Positions 1 to 6,041 of a stretch of 11,908 bases of DNA are shown here, one piece after another. Under the pieces are notes generated by a model. That model did not search any database. It saw only the letters and a list, made by a program, of their open reading frames with translations, and was not told the DNA's origin. The stretch comes from JAHIKV01 sp965195225. GTDB taxonomy: Bacteria; Planctomycetota; Planctomycetia; Pirellulales; Thermoguttaceae. The stretch spans positions 1-11,908 of the forward strand of contig CBDAFL010000328.1 in assembly GCA_965195225.1 (NCBI GenBank), written 5' to 3'. The translations under genes and the position numbers were made by a program. Within the stretch, counting starts at the first letter, position 1. Each line of letters opens with the position of its first letter.

Positions 1-1
1 C

Positions 2-106
2 GGCAAATGCAAGAAGCTTGCCCTGACGGCCTGCATGCGTAAACTGCTGACGATTCTCAACGCTATGATCCGTGACAAAAATACTTGGCAATCCGCCAAT
101 CCTTGA
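2..106 (+). CDS. IS110-family transposase, C-terminal end only (partial)
   Basis: Read from base 2, the sequence encodes 34 residues ending at a TGA at 104-106. They include KKLALTACMRKLLTILNAM followed by a short polar tail ending in TWQSANP. This matches, from memory, the extreme C-terminus of IS110/IS116/IS902 transposases, where a K(V/L)ALxACMRKLLxxLNAM helix ends the Tnp20 domain. Family knowledge: these enzymes join an N-terminal DEDD RuvC-like domain to a C-terminal serine-containing domain and are guided by a structured RNA from the element. The body of the gene lies left of the window, so it cannot be judged intact. The element's end probably lies shortly after the stop, in 107-165. 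Confidence 0.8.
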   Translation, partial: GKCKKLALTACMRKLLTILNAMIRDKNTWQSANP

Positions 107-165
107 CCTTGACTTTTAACACAGTCGCTGTCCCCTTCCCGTAGCGTCAGGGGGACAGTCCCCTG
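107..165 (+). mobile_element. Probable right-end non-coding sequence of the IS110 element
   Basis: The 59 bases after the transposase stop contain a repeated CTTGAC (108-113 region), the string TTTTAACACAGTCGCTGTCC, and inverted arms CTGTCCCC (128-135) and GGGGACAG (151-158). The second arm is itself half of a perfect GGGGAC-A-GTCCCC palindrome (151-163). IS110 elements usually end within tens of bases of the transposase stop and lack long terminal inverted repeats, so the exact boundary cannot be set from one copy. Confidence 0.4.
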
Positions 166-167
166 TG

Positions 168-275
168 AGCGGTTACAGTTAATGTATCAATCATTTAGCC
201 CGTCGTGAATACACGGCGGGGATTGGGTAACCGCTGAAAACCGCTTGCCCCGGGTGTATTCACCCGGGGCTAAAT
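168..275. repeat. Inverted pair of hairpin repeats upstream of hflK
   Basis: Two related units face each other. Unit 1 (193-220) starts ATTTAGCCC and folds as CCCGTCGTG (199-207), loop AATA, CACGGCGGG (212-220), with one G-T pair. Unit 2 (246-275, opposite orientation) folds as GCCCCGGGTG (247-256), loop TATT, CACCCGGGGC (261-270), a perfect 10-bp stem ending in GGCTAAAT. Both units share the GAATACAC core and the TTTAGCCC end when written the same way round. A further pair AGCGGTTAC (168-176) / GTAACCGCT (227-235) encloses unit 1. Neither hairpin is followed by a T tract, so these look like dispersed intergenic palindromes and not terminators. Confidence 0.65.
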
Positions 276-346
276 AAGAAGAGGCAGGCTGGTACTTGCC
301 GGCGATGTTTGTTACCATGATCGAGAGTTAATCGTTCGGCAACCAT

Positions 347-351
347 AAGGA
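347..351 (+). promoter_or_regulatory. Ribosome binding site of hflK
   Basis: AAGGA lies 9 bases before the ATG at 361, good Shine-Dalgarno placement, which supports that start. No convincing -35/-10 pair was found in 276-346. Confidence 0.6.
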
Positions 352-360
352 ATCCAGGTT

Positions 361-1461
361 ATGCCCTCTAATCACGGCGGTCGGCCGCAAAATCCTCTCG
401 ATCTCAACGACATCCAATGGGATCAGGTGTTTCGGTTGATTCGGATCGCGTTGGTAGTGCTGGTGGTGTTCCTCTTGCTGTTTCTCGCCAAGTCGATGTT
501 TTACAGCATCGAGGCCAGCGACGAAGGGGTGGTGCTACGGTTCGGCGAATTCGAGGCTAAGGTCCAGCCGGGCCTGCACTGGAAATGGCCTTGGCCGATC
601 GAAACGGTTTACAAGGTTCCCGTGCAACGCATCCAGACGTTGGAGTTCGGCTACAAGTCCGACCAGCCGGGCCGCAAGACGCGGTTCGCCCGCACAAGCG
701 AGAAAGACATGGGCGTCGCCGAAATGCTCACCGGAGATCTGAACCTCGGGCTGGTCGAATGGATCGTGCAATACCGCGTTAAGGACTCGATGCAATATAT
801 GTTCAAGGTCGGCGGCACGGAGGGCATCGGCCCCGATGTATTGCCCAGCGGGGTCGTTTCCGATCCGAATCCGGCCGTACCCGATACGATCCGCGACGTC
901 TCCGAGTCGGTGATGCGAAAACTGGTGGGCGATTCGAGTATCGACTACGTGCTTACTATCGGCCGAGATCAGATCGCCAAAGACGCCGAGAGGCTGATCC
1001 AGGAGGAATTGGACGGTTTTGAGATGGGCGTCAACGTGGTGACGGTCAAGCTTCAGACCACCTCGCCGCCCACGGCGAAAGTTCAGGACGCCTTTCAGGA
1101 GGTCAACCGTGCCCGACAGCAGAAAGAACGCGTGATAAACGAAGCCCGGGGTGAGCGGAACAGCAAAATTCCCGCCGCGCGCGGGGCCAGGGACCGGGCA
1201 ATCACCGAGGCCGAAGGCTATCAGAATCGAATCGTCTTGCGAACCACCGGGAAGATCAATGCCTTTCTAGCCCAGTTGGCCGAGTACGAGAAAGCGCCGG
1301 AAGTGACCAGGATGCGGCTCTATCTGGAGGCCATGGAAGAAATTCTTGCGGCCGTCGGCGGCAAGACGATCATCGACGAGTCGGTCCGCGGCGTGCTGCC
1401 GCTGTTGAATCTCGACCAAAACGCCAACCCCAACGCCGCCGCTAAAGGAGCTAAACGATGA
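361..1461 (+). CDS. hflK: HflK, membrane SPFH/band 7 protein, FtsH-protease modulator
   Basis: The 366-residue product has a short polar N-terminus, one transmembrane helix (about residues 25-46), an SPFH/band 7 domain (about 47-240) and a charged, probably coiled-coil stretch (about 245-310). It ends in an Asn/Ala-rich tail. Recognisable HflK marks are EGVVLRFGEF (55-64), MLTGD (122-126) and TRMRLYLEAMEEIL (316-329). Family knowledge: HflK and HflC form a large membrane assembly that encloses FtsH and limits its proteolysis of membrane proteins. The gene overlaps hflC by four bases (ATGA), so the two are surely co-translated. One oddity is a Gly/Pro-rich insertion at about residues 150-175 that I do not recall from the E. 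coli protein. AAGGA at 347-351 supports the start. Confidence 0.93.
   Translation: MPSNHGGRPQNPLDLNDIQWDQVFRLIRIALVVLVVFLLLFLAKSMFYSIEASDEGVVLRFGEFEAKVQPGLHWKWPWPIETVYKVPVQRIQTLEFGYKSDQPGRKTRFARTSEKDMGVAEMLTGDLNLGLVEWIVQYRVKDSMQYMFKVGGTEGIGPDVLPSGVVSDPNPAVPDTIRDVSESVMRKLVGDSSIDYVLTIGRDQIAKDAERLIQEELDGFEMGVNVVTVKLQTTSPPTAKVQDAFQEVNRARQQKERVINEARGERNSKIPAARGARDRAITEAEGYQNRIVLRTTGKINAFLAQLAEYEKAPEVTRMRLYLEAMEEILAAVGGKTIIDESVRGVLPLLNLDQNANPNAAAKGAKR
1445..1450 (+). promoter_or_regulatory. Ribosome binding site of hflC inside the end of hflK
   Basis: AAGGAG, 7 bases before the hflC ATG at 1458, sits within the last codons of hflK. Together with the ATGA stop-start overlap it decides the hflC start and implies translational coupling. 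Confidence 0.8.
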
Positions 1462-2402
1462 AAAATATACTTGCCGCAATTGTTGCCCTGGTCCTCATTG
1501 CCGCCGCCGTTCTTGTCTACTCGAGCGCGTACGTGGTCGAGGAGGGTAAGCAGGCCATTATTACCGAGTTCGGCAAACCCGTGGATACGGTCCAAAACCC
1601 CGGTCTGAAGTTCAAGAAGCCATTTATCCAAAAAGTCCACTATCTGGAAAAACGGTTGCTCCCCTGGGACGGGGCGCCGGAGAGCATGCAGACCCGCGAC
1701 AAGAAACGGATCGACATCGACGTTTGGGCGCGCTGGAGGATCGCCGACCCGAAGACCTTCTTCGTCAAGGTCAGGACCGAACAAGGCGGACAGAAGATTC
1801 TGGACGATCTGGTGGATTCGGCGGTCCGCGACGTGGTGGCCCGGCACAAACTGATTGACGTGGTGCGCAAATCGAACGATGAGTTGCTCTACGAAATCGA
1901 GGAACTCGAACGCAGCGCGGCCGAAAGGGTAACGGGTCGTGGGCGCGACGAAGTCGAGGAGGAAATTCTGCGAGGAGTCGATTTGCAGGAATACGGCATG
2001 GAGTTGGTCAAGGTCCGTATCAAACGGGTCAACTACGTCGAGTCGGTTCGGCACGCCGTCTACGAACGCATGATCTCGGAACGTTTGCGGATCGCCCGGC
2101 TGTTCCAATCGGAAGCAAAAGAAGAGGAAAACCGCATCCTCGGCCAGACGCAGAAGGAACTCGACAGAATTACAGGCGAGAAGGAGCAGAGGTCGGCGGA
2201 GATTCGTGGCGCCGCCGACGCACAAGTGATCCAAATGACCGCCCAGGCATACGGCCGGTCGCCCGAGTTCTACCAATTTCTCCGCCGCATGGAAGTCTTC
2301 AAGAAAACGCTCCACGGCGACACTCGTTTGATCCTCTCCACCGAGAGCGATCTGTTCCGCATGCTCAAGGATCCGGGCGCGCCGCCGTCGAGGAAATACT
2401 AA
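1458..2402 (+). CDS. hflC: HflC, membrane SPFH/band 7 protein, partner of HflK
   Basis: The 314-residue product has an N-terminal membrane anchor (about residues 4-22) directly followed by the SPFH domain, beginning YVVEEGKQAIITEFGKP (25-41). NPGLKFKKPF (47-56) matches the NPGLHFKxPF pattern of HflC. A long charged helix runs from about 200 to 265. The C-terminus carries the HflC block YGRSPEFYQFLRRMEVFKKTL (265-285) and LILSTESDLFRML (291-303). Family knowledge: HflC alternates with HflK in the cage around FtsH. Start and coupling are fixed by AAGGAG and the 4-base overlap with hflK. Its stop overlaps that of the convergent nadE, so no room exists for an ordinary terminator between the two units. 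Confidence 0.93.
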   Translation: MKNILAAIVALVLIAAAVLVYSSAYVVEEGKQAIITEFGKPVDTVQNPGLKFKKPFIQKVHYLEKRLLPWDGAPESMQTRDKKRIDIDVWARWRIADPKTFFVKVRTEQGGQKILDDLVDSAVRDVVARHKLIDVVRKSNDELLYEIEELERSAAERVTGRGRDEVEEEILRGVDLQEYGMELVKVRIKRVNYVESVRHAVYERMISERLRIARLFQSEAKEEENRILGQTQKELDRITGEKEQRSAEIRGAADAQVIQMTAQAYGRSPEFYQFLRRMEVFKKTLHGDTRLILSTESDLFRMLKDPGAPPSRKY

Positions 2403-3202
2403 CGCGTTCCTCTCGGTAGTTTGGCGATTACCGGCATACGGCGCTTATAGCGGTTGCGTCGGATCAGCGTGGATACGCGGTCGATCAGCTCGGTGGCGAA
2501 ACCGGCCCGCAGCAACTCCGCCCGACGCAGGCGGCGATCGACCATCAACACCATCAGCCGATCGGCATCGGCGTAAGAGAACCCCAACTCTCCTTCGTCG
2601 GTTTGCCCAACCCAGAGGTCGGCGGTCGGTTGTTTGGCAAGAATCCGCTCGGGCACTTCGAGGTGGGACGCCAACCGGCGGAGTTGCGTTTTGTAGAGAT
2701 CGCCTATGGGGTTGATTGCCGAGGCCATGTCGCCGAACTGCGTGCCGTAGCCCAACAGAATTTCGCTCCTGTTGCCGGTGCCGATCACCAGGGCTTGGAA
2801 CGCCGCGCTTTGATCGTAGAGCACGGCCATCCGTTCCCGCGCGCACTTGTTGGCCAGCCGCAGTTGCGTGGCCTCGCCGACGCGGGCAAAGTATGCGTCC
2901 ACCTGATCGGTAATCGGCAGGTCGATCGTGCGGACGCCCAACCAGTCGATTATCGTCTGGCTGTCGCGTCGGGTTTCGTCGCTGGAGGTTTTGTAGGGCA
3001 TGGTGACGGCCAACACGTTTTCCGGTCCCAGCGCCCTGGCGCAGAGCGCTACGACGACGCTGGAATCCAGCCCGCCGGAAAGCCCCACCACCGTCCGCTC
3101 GAACCCCGCCCGGCCGATTTCCGTGCGGAGAAACCGGCAGAGAATCTCCGTCACCAGTTCTGGATCGATCTTCAGTTGGGCATCCGCCCGTTCGTTGTTC
3201 AT
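2399..3202 (-). CDS. nadE: Ammonia-dependent NAD+ synthetase
   Basis: The 267-residue product makes NAD+ from deamido-NAD+, ATP and ammonia, the last step of NAD synthesis. Visible motifs, numbered from the ATG at 3202, are SGGLDSS (42-48, PP-loop for pyrophosphate), GTGNRSE (141-147), GTQFGD (153-158), NPIGDLYK (164-171) and TADLWVGQTDEGELGFSY (193-210). All are diagnostic of NadE. There is no CN-hydrolase glutaminase domain, so it should use free ammonia or a partner. The frame stays open upstream to a GTG at 3230-3232, but that codon lies in a dispersed hairpin repeat. The ATG at 3200-3202 (MNNERAD) therefore fits better, though its Shine-Dalgarno is weak. The 3' end overlaps the hflC stop in convergent orientation. 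Confidence 0.92.
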   Translation of the reverse strand: MNNERADAQLKIDPELVTEILCRFLRTEIGRAGFERTVVGLSGGLDSSVVVALCARALGPENVLAVTMPYKTSSDETRRDSQTIIDWLGVRTIDLPITDQVDAYFARVGEATQLRLANKCARERMAVLYDQSAAFQALVIGTGNRSEILLGYGTQFGDMASAINPIGDLYKTQLRRLASHLEVPERILAKQPTADLWVGQTDEGELGFSYADADRLMVLMVDRRLRRAELLRAGFATELIDRVSTLIRRNRYKRRMPVIAKLPRGTR

Positions 3203-3229
3203 ATCGTTGCCGTCGTATTCGGCGGGTGC

Positions 3230-3310
3230 CACTGGCGTTTCGCCAGTGCTGGCCGGAGCACGGGCAAGATGCCCGTGCCACCCGACATCCCCGCGACCGC
3301 AGTCGCGGGG
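3230..3310. repeat. Array of three hairpins between nadE and the lipoprotein gene
   Basis: Three perfect stems follow each other: CACTGGCG (3230-3237), loop TTT, CGCCAGTG (3241-3248); GCACGGGC (3258-3265), loop AAGAT, GCCCGTGC (3271-3278); and CCCCGCGAC (3289-3297), loop CGCA, GTCGCGGGG (3302-3310). From memory, wording of this type (cactggcg / gcacgggcaagatgcccgtgc) recurs between planctomycete genes, so I call it a dispersed intergenic repeat. A related GTGCCACTG block is found in the element at 4217-4346. Confidence 0.7.
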
Positions 3311-3325
3311 CGTTTGCCTTTTTTT
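3289..3325 (+). terminator. Hairpin plus T7, terminator-like on the + strand
   Basis: A 9-bp perfect GC-rich stem (3289-3297 / 3302-3310, loop CGCA) is followed by CGTTTGCC and seven Ts (3319-3325). The T tract starts 8 bases after the stem, further than usual. It would stop + strand transcription, yet both flanking genes are on the - strand. It may block antisense transcripts or simply be part of the repeat. It cannot serve as a classical terminator for the lipoprotein gene, because on the - strand the T side is missing. Confidence 0.3.
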
Positions 3326-3354
3326 ACGTTAAAACAATGGTAAACTCACTCCCT

Positions 3355-4065
3355 CTATTTCATCTCGTCCAGCGCCACCTCAATACCCTGCACCAGATCG
3401 CGGCGAGCCGTGTTGGAGTATTCCAAATCGAACCACAACACCTTTCCCTGTGCGTTCAACAGAAAGGTTCGCGGCATCTTCCGTTCCGTGGCGATCTTGG
3501 CGTAGTACTCGCCTTGCGGATCGAGCAGGTTGGGAAACGTTGCCTCCGCGTCAGCCACGTATTTTTTCGCGTCCTCGACGCCGTCGCCCACGTTGATCGC
3601 AACCACCCGCACCCCTTGCTCTCCGAACGGCCCAACGACGTCCTTCATCAGGTCTTGCAGGACGGCGCCGGCCACGAGTTGCGATCGAGGCGTCGTGCCG
3701 ATCGTCCAGAAACAGACGACGGTCAGCTTCGGGCCGCACAAGCTACCCAATTCGCTCATTTTGCCGTCCAGATCGGCCAGTTCCGCCTCGGGTATCGTGT
3801 CGTCGACGTTGACCAAACAGGTGGCGAGCAGTTCGTCGCTCATCACAACCTTGGGGATCGTCGGCGGCGGAGGCGGCTCTTCCGGCTGGGCGACCGGCGG
3901 AATATCGGACTCTTCTTTCGAGTGATTGAACGGACATTTGCCCGACTTCGCATCCGCGTGAGACTTTCGCGGGTACTCCTCGGACGTGGTACTCTCCCGG
4001 CAGCCAGCCGCCGACAGAACCAAAAGTCCCGCGAGAACAATCGAGTATTGGGTAAATCTGACCAT
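3355..4065 (-). CDS. Thioredoxin-fold (TlpA/AhpC-TSA-like) lipoprotein lacking the CxxC pair
   Basis: The 236-residue product starts with a lipoprotein signal: hydrophobic residues 8-20, then AAGC with Cys22 as the predicted lipidated residue. A low-complexity linker follows, with five prolines at 64-68. The thioredoxin-like domain spans about 85-232. LTVVCFW (114-120) aligns with the strand before the active site of TlpA-type proteins and RTFLLNAQGKV (199-209) with the strand after the cis-proline (Pro198). Where these have WCxxC, this protein reads WTIGTTPRS (120-128), so both redox cysteines are gone. The other cysteines (44, 83, 110, 118) are not in CxxC spacing. It should sit on the periplasmic side of a membrane. 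A binding or structural role is more likely than thiol exchange. The start is supported by a strong Shine-Dalgarno. Confidence 0.75.
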   Translation of the reverse strand: MVRFTQYSIVLAGLLVLSAAGCRESTTSEEYPRKSHADAKSGKCPFNHSKEESDIPPVAQPEEPPPPPTIPKVVMSDELLATCLVNVDDTIPEAELADLDGKMSELGSLCGPKLTVVCFWTIGTTPRSQLVAGAVLQDLMKDVVGPFGEQGVRVVAINVGDGVEDAKKYVADAEATFPNLLDPQGEYYAKIATERKMPRTFLLNAQGKVLWFDLEYSNTARRDLVQGIEVALDEMK

Positions 4066-4073
4066 CTTTTGCT

Positions 4074-4080
4074 CCTCCTT
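4074..4080 (-). promoter_or_regulatory. Strong Shine-Dalgarno of the lipoprotein gene
   Basis: On the - strand AAGGAGG (extending to AAGGAGGAG) stands 8 bases before the ATG at 4063-4065. It is the strongest ribosome binding site in the window. Further upstream (4160-4200) the - strand carries two TTGACG boxes ten bases apart, but I could not pair either with a convincing -10 box. Confidence 0.75.
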
Positions 4081-4216
4081 AACCGGAGTTGTGGATAGAT
4101 AAGCCGCGGCGGCTATTTTTATTTACAAAACTCAACAACCGACACATTAAGTCTCCCAATCGCCGGGCGTTTCGTCAACCGGCGTCAATACCCTTGACGG
4201 TTCCCCCCGATTCTTA

Positions 4217-4346
4217 GAACGTGTTTTGAAATGGGTGCCACTGCTGGCTTGCCCAGCAGTGCAAAGCATATTTCCCGGGAAAACACTGCTGGACAAGCCA
4301 GCAGTGGCACCCTTGAACTAGCCACAACCAATTCCAAAACACGTTC
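4217..4346. mobile_element. 130-bp MITE-like element with terminal inverted repeats and TTA target duplication
   Basis: The ends are 16-bp inverted repeats with one mismatch: GAACGTGTTTTGAAAT (4217-4232) and ATTCCAAAACACGTTC (4331-4346). Each is flanked directly by TTA (4214-4216 and 4347-4349), as expected of a 3-bp target duplication. Inside is a second long inverted repeat. Bases 4233-4250 pair perfectly with 4295-4312, and 4253-4261 with 4284-4292. The loop holds the palindrome TTTCCCGGGAAA (4271-4282). No protein is encoded, so movement would need a transposase acting in trans. Confidence 0.65.
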
Positions 4347-4349
4347 TTA

Positions 4350-4594
4350 GCCTGAGGTGGACCCATTTGTCTAGACCACTGATTACGATTTCTTAGATAT
4401 AGAGGACCAGCGGCCGGCGAGATGCAATCATGCATGGCTGGCTCCTTTGAACTCTGGAAAAAAACCGCTCTCTCAGTGCGGGACCGATTACCCCACACCC
4501 GTTACAGTGTTATAGTAGTGTAGCGTTGCAGCCTTGAGTGTGGCTGGTACTGAGCCTTTTGTCAAAAGGGCGAAGCTGGGGAAACGGCAAGGTT
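4350..4594. other. Non-coding stretch between MITE and REP-like repeat
   Basis: I see no convincing gene here. On the - strand an ATG at 4433-4435 has a good AAAGGA seven bases upstream (4443-4448), but its frame runs into the MITE and gives an unlikely Trp/Cys/Gln-rich protein. The stretch also holds ATGCAATCATGCAT (4422-4435), rich in overlapping palindromic hexamers, and the pair CTTTTGTC/CAAAAGG near 4555-4570. No tRNA or terminator is evident. Confidence 0.4.
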
Positions 4595-4677
4595 GGGGTC
4601 AGACCGTGATTAGTGATTAGCGGGCAAGATTGGCGCCAATGAAAGAGTCGTTAGCCGCTAATCACGGCCTGACCCCA
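4595..4677. repeat. REP-like inverted pair, copy 1
   Basis: The left arm (4595-4623) reads GGGGTCAGACC, GTGATTAGTGATTAG, CGGG. The right arm (4655-4677) is its reverse complement with only one TAATCA unit and a GGCC in place of the GACC core. The 31-bp spacer contains the perfect 12-bp palindrome ATTGGCGCCAAT (4629-4640). The same arm recurs at 5412-5438, 5471-5497 and 6421-6446. Confidence 0.8.
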
Positions 4678-4750
4678 TCCACCACCATCCACCAAATGGC
4701 TGTCGGGATGGGCTCGTTATTGGTTGATGTAAAATGCACTTGTCTCTTCC

Positions 4751-5323
4751 ATGAAAAACTTCCCCCTAATGGCGGCGGCGTTCGAGGGGAGTCTGGTGGC
4801 GCTGGCGATCGCCCTGGGGTGGCTGCTGGGGACCAGTCCGCTGGAGACGTTTCGTTATGATCCGTACGACGTACTGCTGGCGCTCGGGGCAACGGTGCCT
4901 CCGTTGGCCCTGTTCTGGCTCTGTATGAAGCTCCCGCTGGGGCCACTGAAAGAGATCGTCCGGTTCATGGACGAGACGCTCGTGCCGTTGTTTCGAGACT
5001 GCCGGCTGACGCAGTTGGCGGTCATCGCGGCGTTGGCCGGATTGGGCGAGGAGGTGCTCTTTCGCGGCGTTGTCCAAGAGTGGATTGCCGGCCCGTGCGG
5101 CCCGTGGATCGGCCTGTTGGCGGCCGCGGTTCTCTTCGGGCTGCTACATACTATTACACCCACTTATGCCCTGCTGGCCGGTCTGATTGGACTATATCTT
5201 GGCTGGCTGTGGATGGCGACGGAAAATCTGCTGGTTCCAGTAATCGTACACGGCTTATACGACTTCCTGGTGTTGGCCTACTTGGTGAAAATAAGGCCCG
5301 AAAAAGCTTCGCCGGGGGCGTGA
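4751..5323 (+). CDS. CPBP (CAAX/ABI-type) intramembrane metalloprotease
   Basis: The 190-residue hydrophobic protein has about six membrane segments (near 9-29, 42-60, 85-98, 115-133, 138-155, 160-178). It carries the CPBP family motifs: GEEVLFRG (99-106, with the EExxxR glutamates 100/101 and Arg105), FGLLH (129-133, His133) and HGLYD (167-171, His167 and Asp171). These residues build the metal site in Rce1-like prenyl proteases. Bacterial members are intramembrane proteases or, in some operons, immunity or regulatory proteins. The substrate cannot be told here. The gene stands alone, with no clear Shine-Dalgarno before the ATG, between two copies of a REP-like repeat. The product is shorter than many family members but keeps every motif. 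Confidence 0.85.
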   Translation: MKNFPLMAAAFEGSLVALAIALGWLLGTSPLETFRYDPYDVLLALGATVPPLALFWLCMKLPLGPLKEIVRFMDETLVPLFRDCRLTQLAVIAALAGLGEEVLFRGVVQEWIAGPCGPWIGLLAAAVLFGLLHTITPTYALLAGLIGLYLGWLWMATENLLVPVIVHGLYDFLVLAYLVKIRPEKASPGA

Positions 5324-5411
5324 AACGCACCGTTCCCGATCGCTACCGTCACAAGGGACTATCCCAATTTTCGCAGCGGGCCGCGTGAAGGGGACAAGTC
5401 CACAAGAACGT

Positions 5412-5497
5412 GGTCAGACCGTGATTAGTGATTAGCGGCCATCGGTTTCTCCTGCCGACATCGCTCTTGCCCGCTAATCACTAATCACGGTCTGACC
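5412..5497. repeat. REP-like inverted pair, copy 2 (perfect 27-bp arms)
   Basis: Bases 5412-5438 and 5471-5497 are perfect inverted copies over 27 bp: GGTCAGACCG, then TGATTAGTGATTAG, then CGG, and the reverse complement. The spacer is 32 bp and contains CTTGCC, also met next to copy 1 as GGCAAG. The right arm supplies the last codons and stop of the - strand ORF at 5481-6020. Confidence 0.85.
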
Positions 5498-6020
5498 CCA
5501 AAACTCCTCGAACTCCCCCCGAACTCCCTTTTCCGTTCTCGACCAGGATTCGTATTTCATCCTCTGTTACTGGATCGAGAGAGGAGTAACCAAAATCTTT
5601 TTGTTTTTCTTCTGTACGAACTCGAATTCGGATGCTACAGGTATTTTTGCCTGCATAGAGACCATAGAGACGCACATATGTGACAGTAACCTCTGTATCT
5701 GACTTTTCTGTTCTTTCAACAAATGTGACGAACGGGCCATATGTGAAGGAACTGTCGACTCTATCAACTGGACATATTTTCTGTAATTCGGCAATTCGGT
5801 TCAGTGTGCCTAAGCTATACGTCGAAGCATTTAATTCTGCATATGCAGGATACTTGTTAATGAAGTAAGCTTGAATCCTATTATCAACTTCTGTTGGATC
5901 TATGTTGCACTTGATATTTGGGCGATTCCATCTAGCAACAGAAAAAATTAGCAAACATCCTACTATGCTCGTTAGAACAATTATCGGTAATTTTATTCTA
6001 TTCATAAATGTATCGCCCAT
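5481..6020 (-). CDS. Hypothetical membrane-anchored protein, C-terminus overwritten by repeat DNA
   Basis: I do not recognise this 179-residue protein. It has a short basic N-terminus, one transmembrane helix (about residues 11-29, followed by ARWNR) and a soluble part with several beta-like stretches, for example EVTVTYVRLYGLYAG (110-124) and CSIRIRVRT (128-136). Cysteines 38, 83 and 128 could bond in the periplasm. An inner start at Met6 (ATG 6003-6005, MNRIKLP) gives a more usual signal anchor; neither start has a clear Shine-Dalgarno. The last residues (about 165-179, GSSGGVRGVLGSDRD) come from a GGAGTTCG-type tandem run and the REP-like arm, so the true C-terminus may be lost. The DNA is visibly A/T-richer than its neighbours. 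It lies 21 bases after the preceding - strand ORF. Confidence 0.6.
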   Translation of the reverse strand: MGDTFMNRIKLPIIVLTSIVGCLLIFSVARWNRPNIKCNIDPTEVDNRIQAYFINKYPAYAELNASTYSLGTLNRIAELQKICPVDRVDSSFTYGPFVTFVERTEKSDTEVTVTYVRLYGLYAGKNTCSIRIRVRTEEKQKDFGYSSLDPVTEDEIRILVENGKGSSGGVRGVLGSDRD

Positions 6021-6041
6021 ATAAATGACTAGCAGGTGGAA

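Noticed and set aside
296..324. Sigma-70 promoter ahead of hflK
   Set aside because: TTGCCG at 296 has no -10-like hexamer at 16-18 bases, so the match is not convincing.
1320..2315. Long - strand frame of 331 codons opposite hflK-hflC
   Set aside because: It is antisense to two clear SPFH genes and its product has no family motifs. It follows from high-GC codon use.
3203..3232. Upstream GTG start for nadE
   Set aside because: The GTG lies in the dispersed hairpin repeat and adds ten residues before the natural-looking MNNERAD start. The ATG at 3200-3202 is preferred.
3226..4098. + strand frame of 290 codons opposite the lipoprotein gene
   Set aside because: The lipoprotein on the - strand has a signal peptide, a conserved fold and a strong ribosome site. 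The + frame starts in a hairpin repeat and has none of these.
4350..4380. TGAGGTGGACCCATTTGTC as the terminus of an IS3-like insertion sequence
   Set aside because: The wording is suggestive, but no second end, target duplication or transposase fragment is nearby, so it cannot be supported.
4214..4498. 94-residue - strand frame spanning the MITE as a real gene
   Set aside because: Its second half is a translation of palindromic repeat DNA, giving an implausible Trp/Gln/Cys-rich sequence. Only the possible fragment before the element is kept, as a weak finding.
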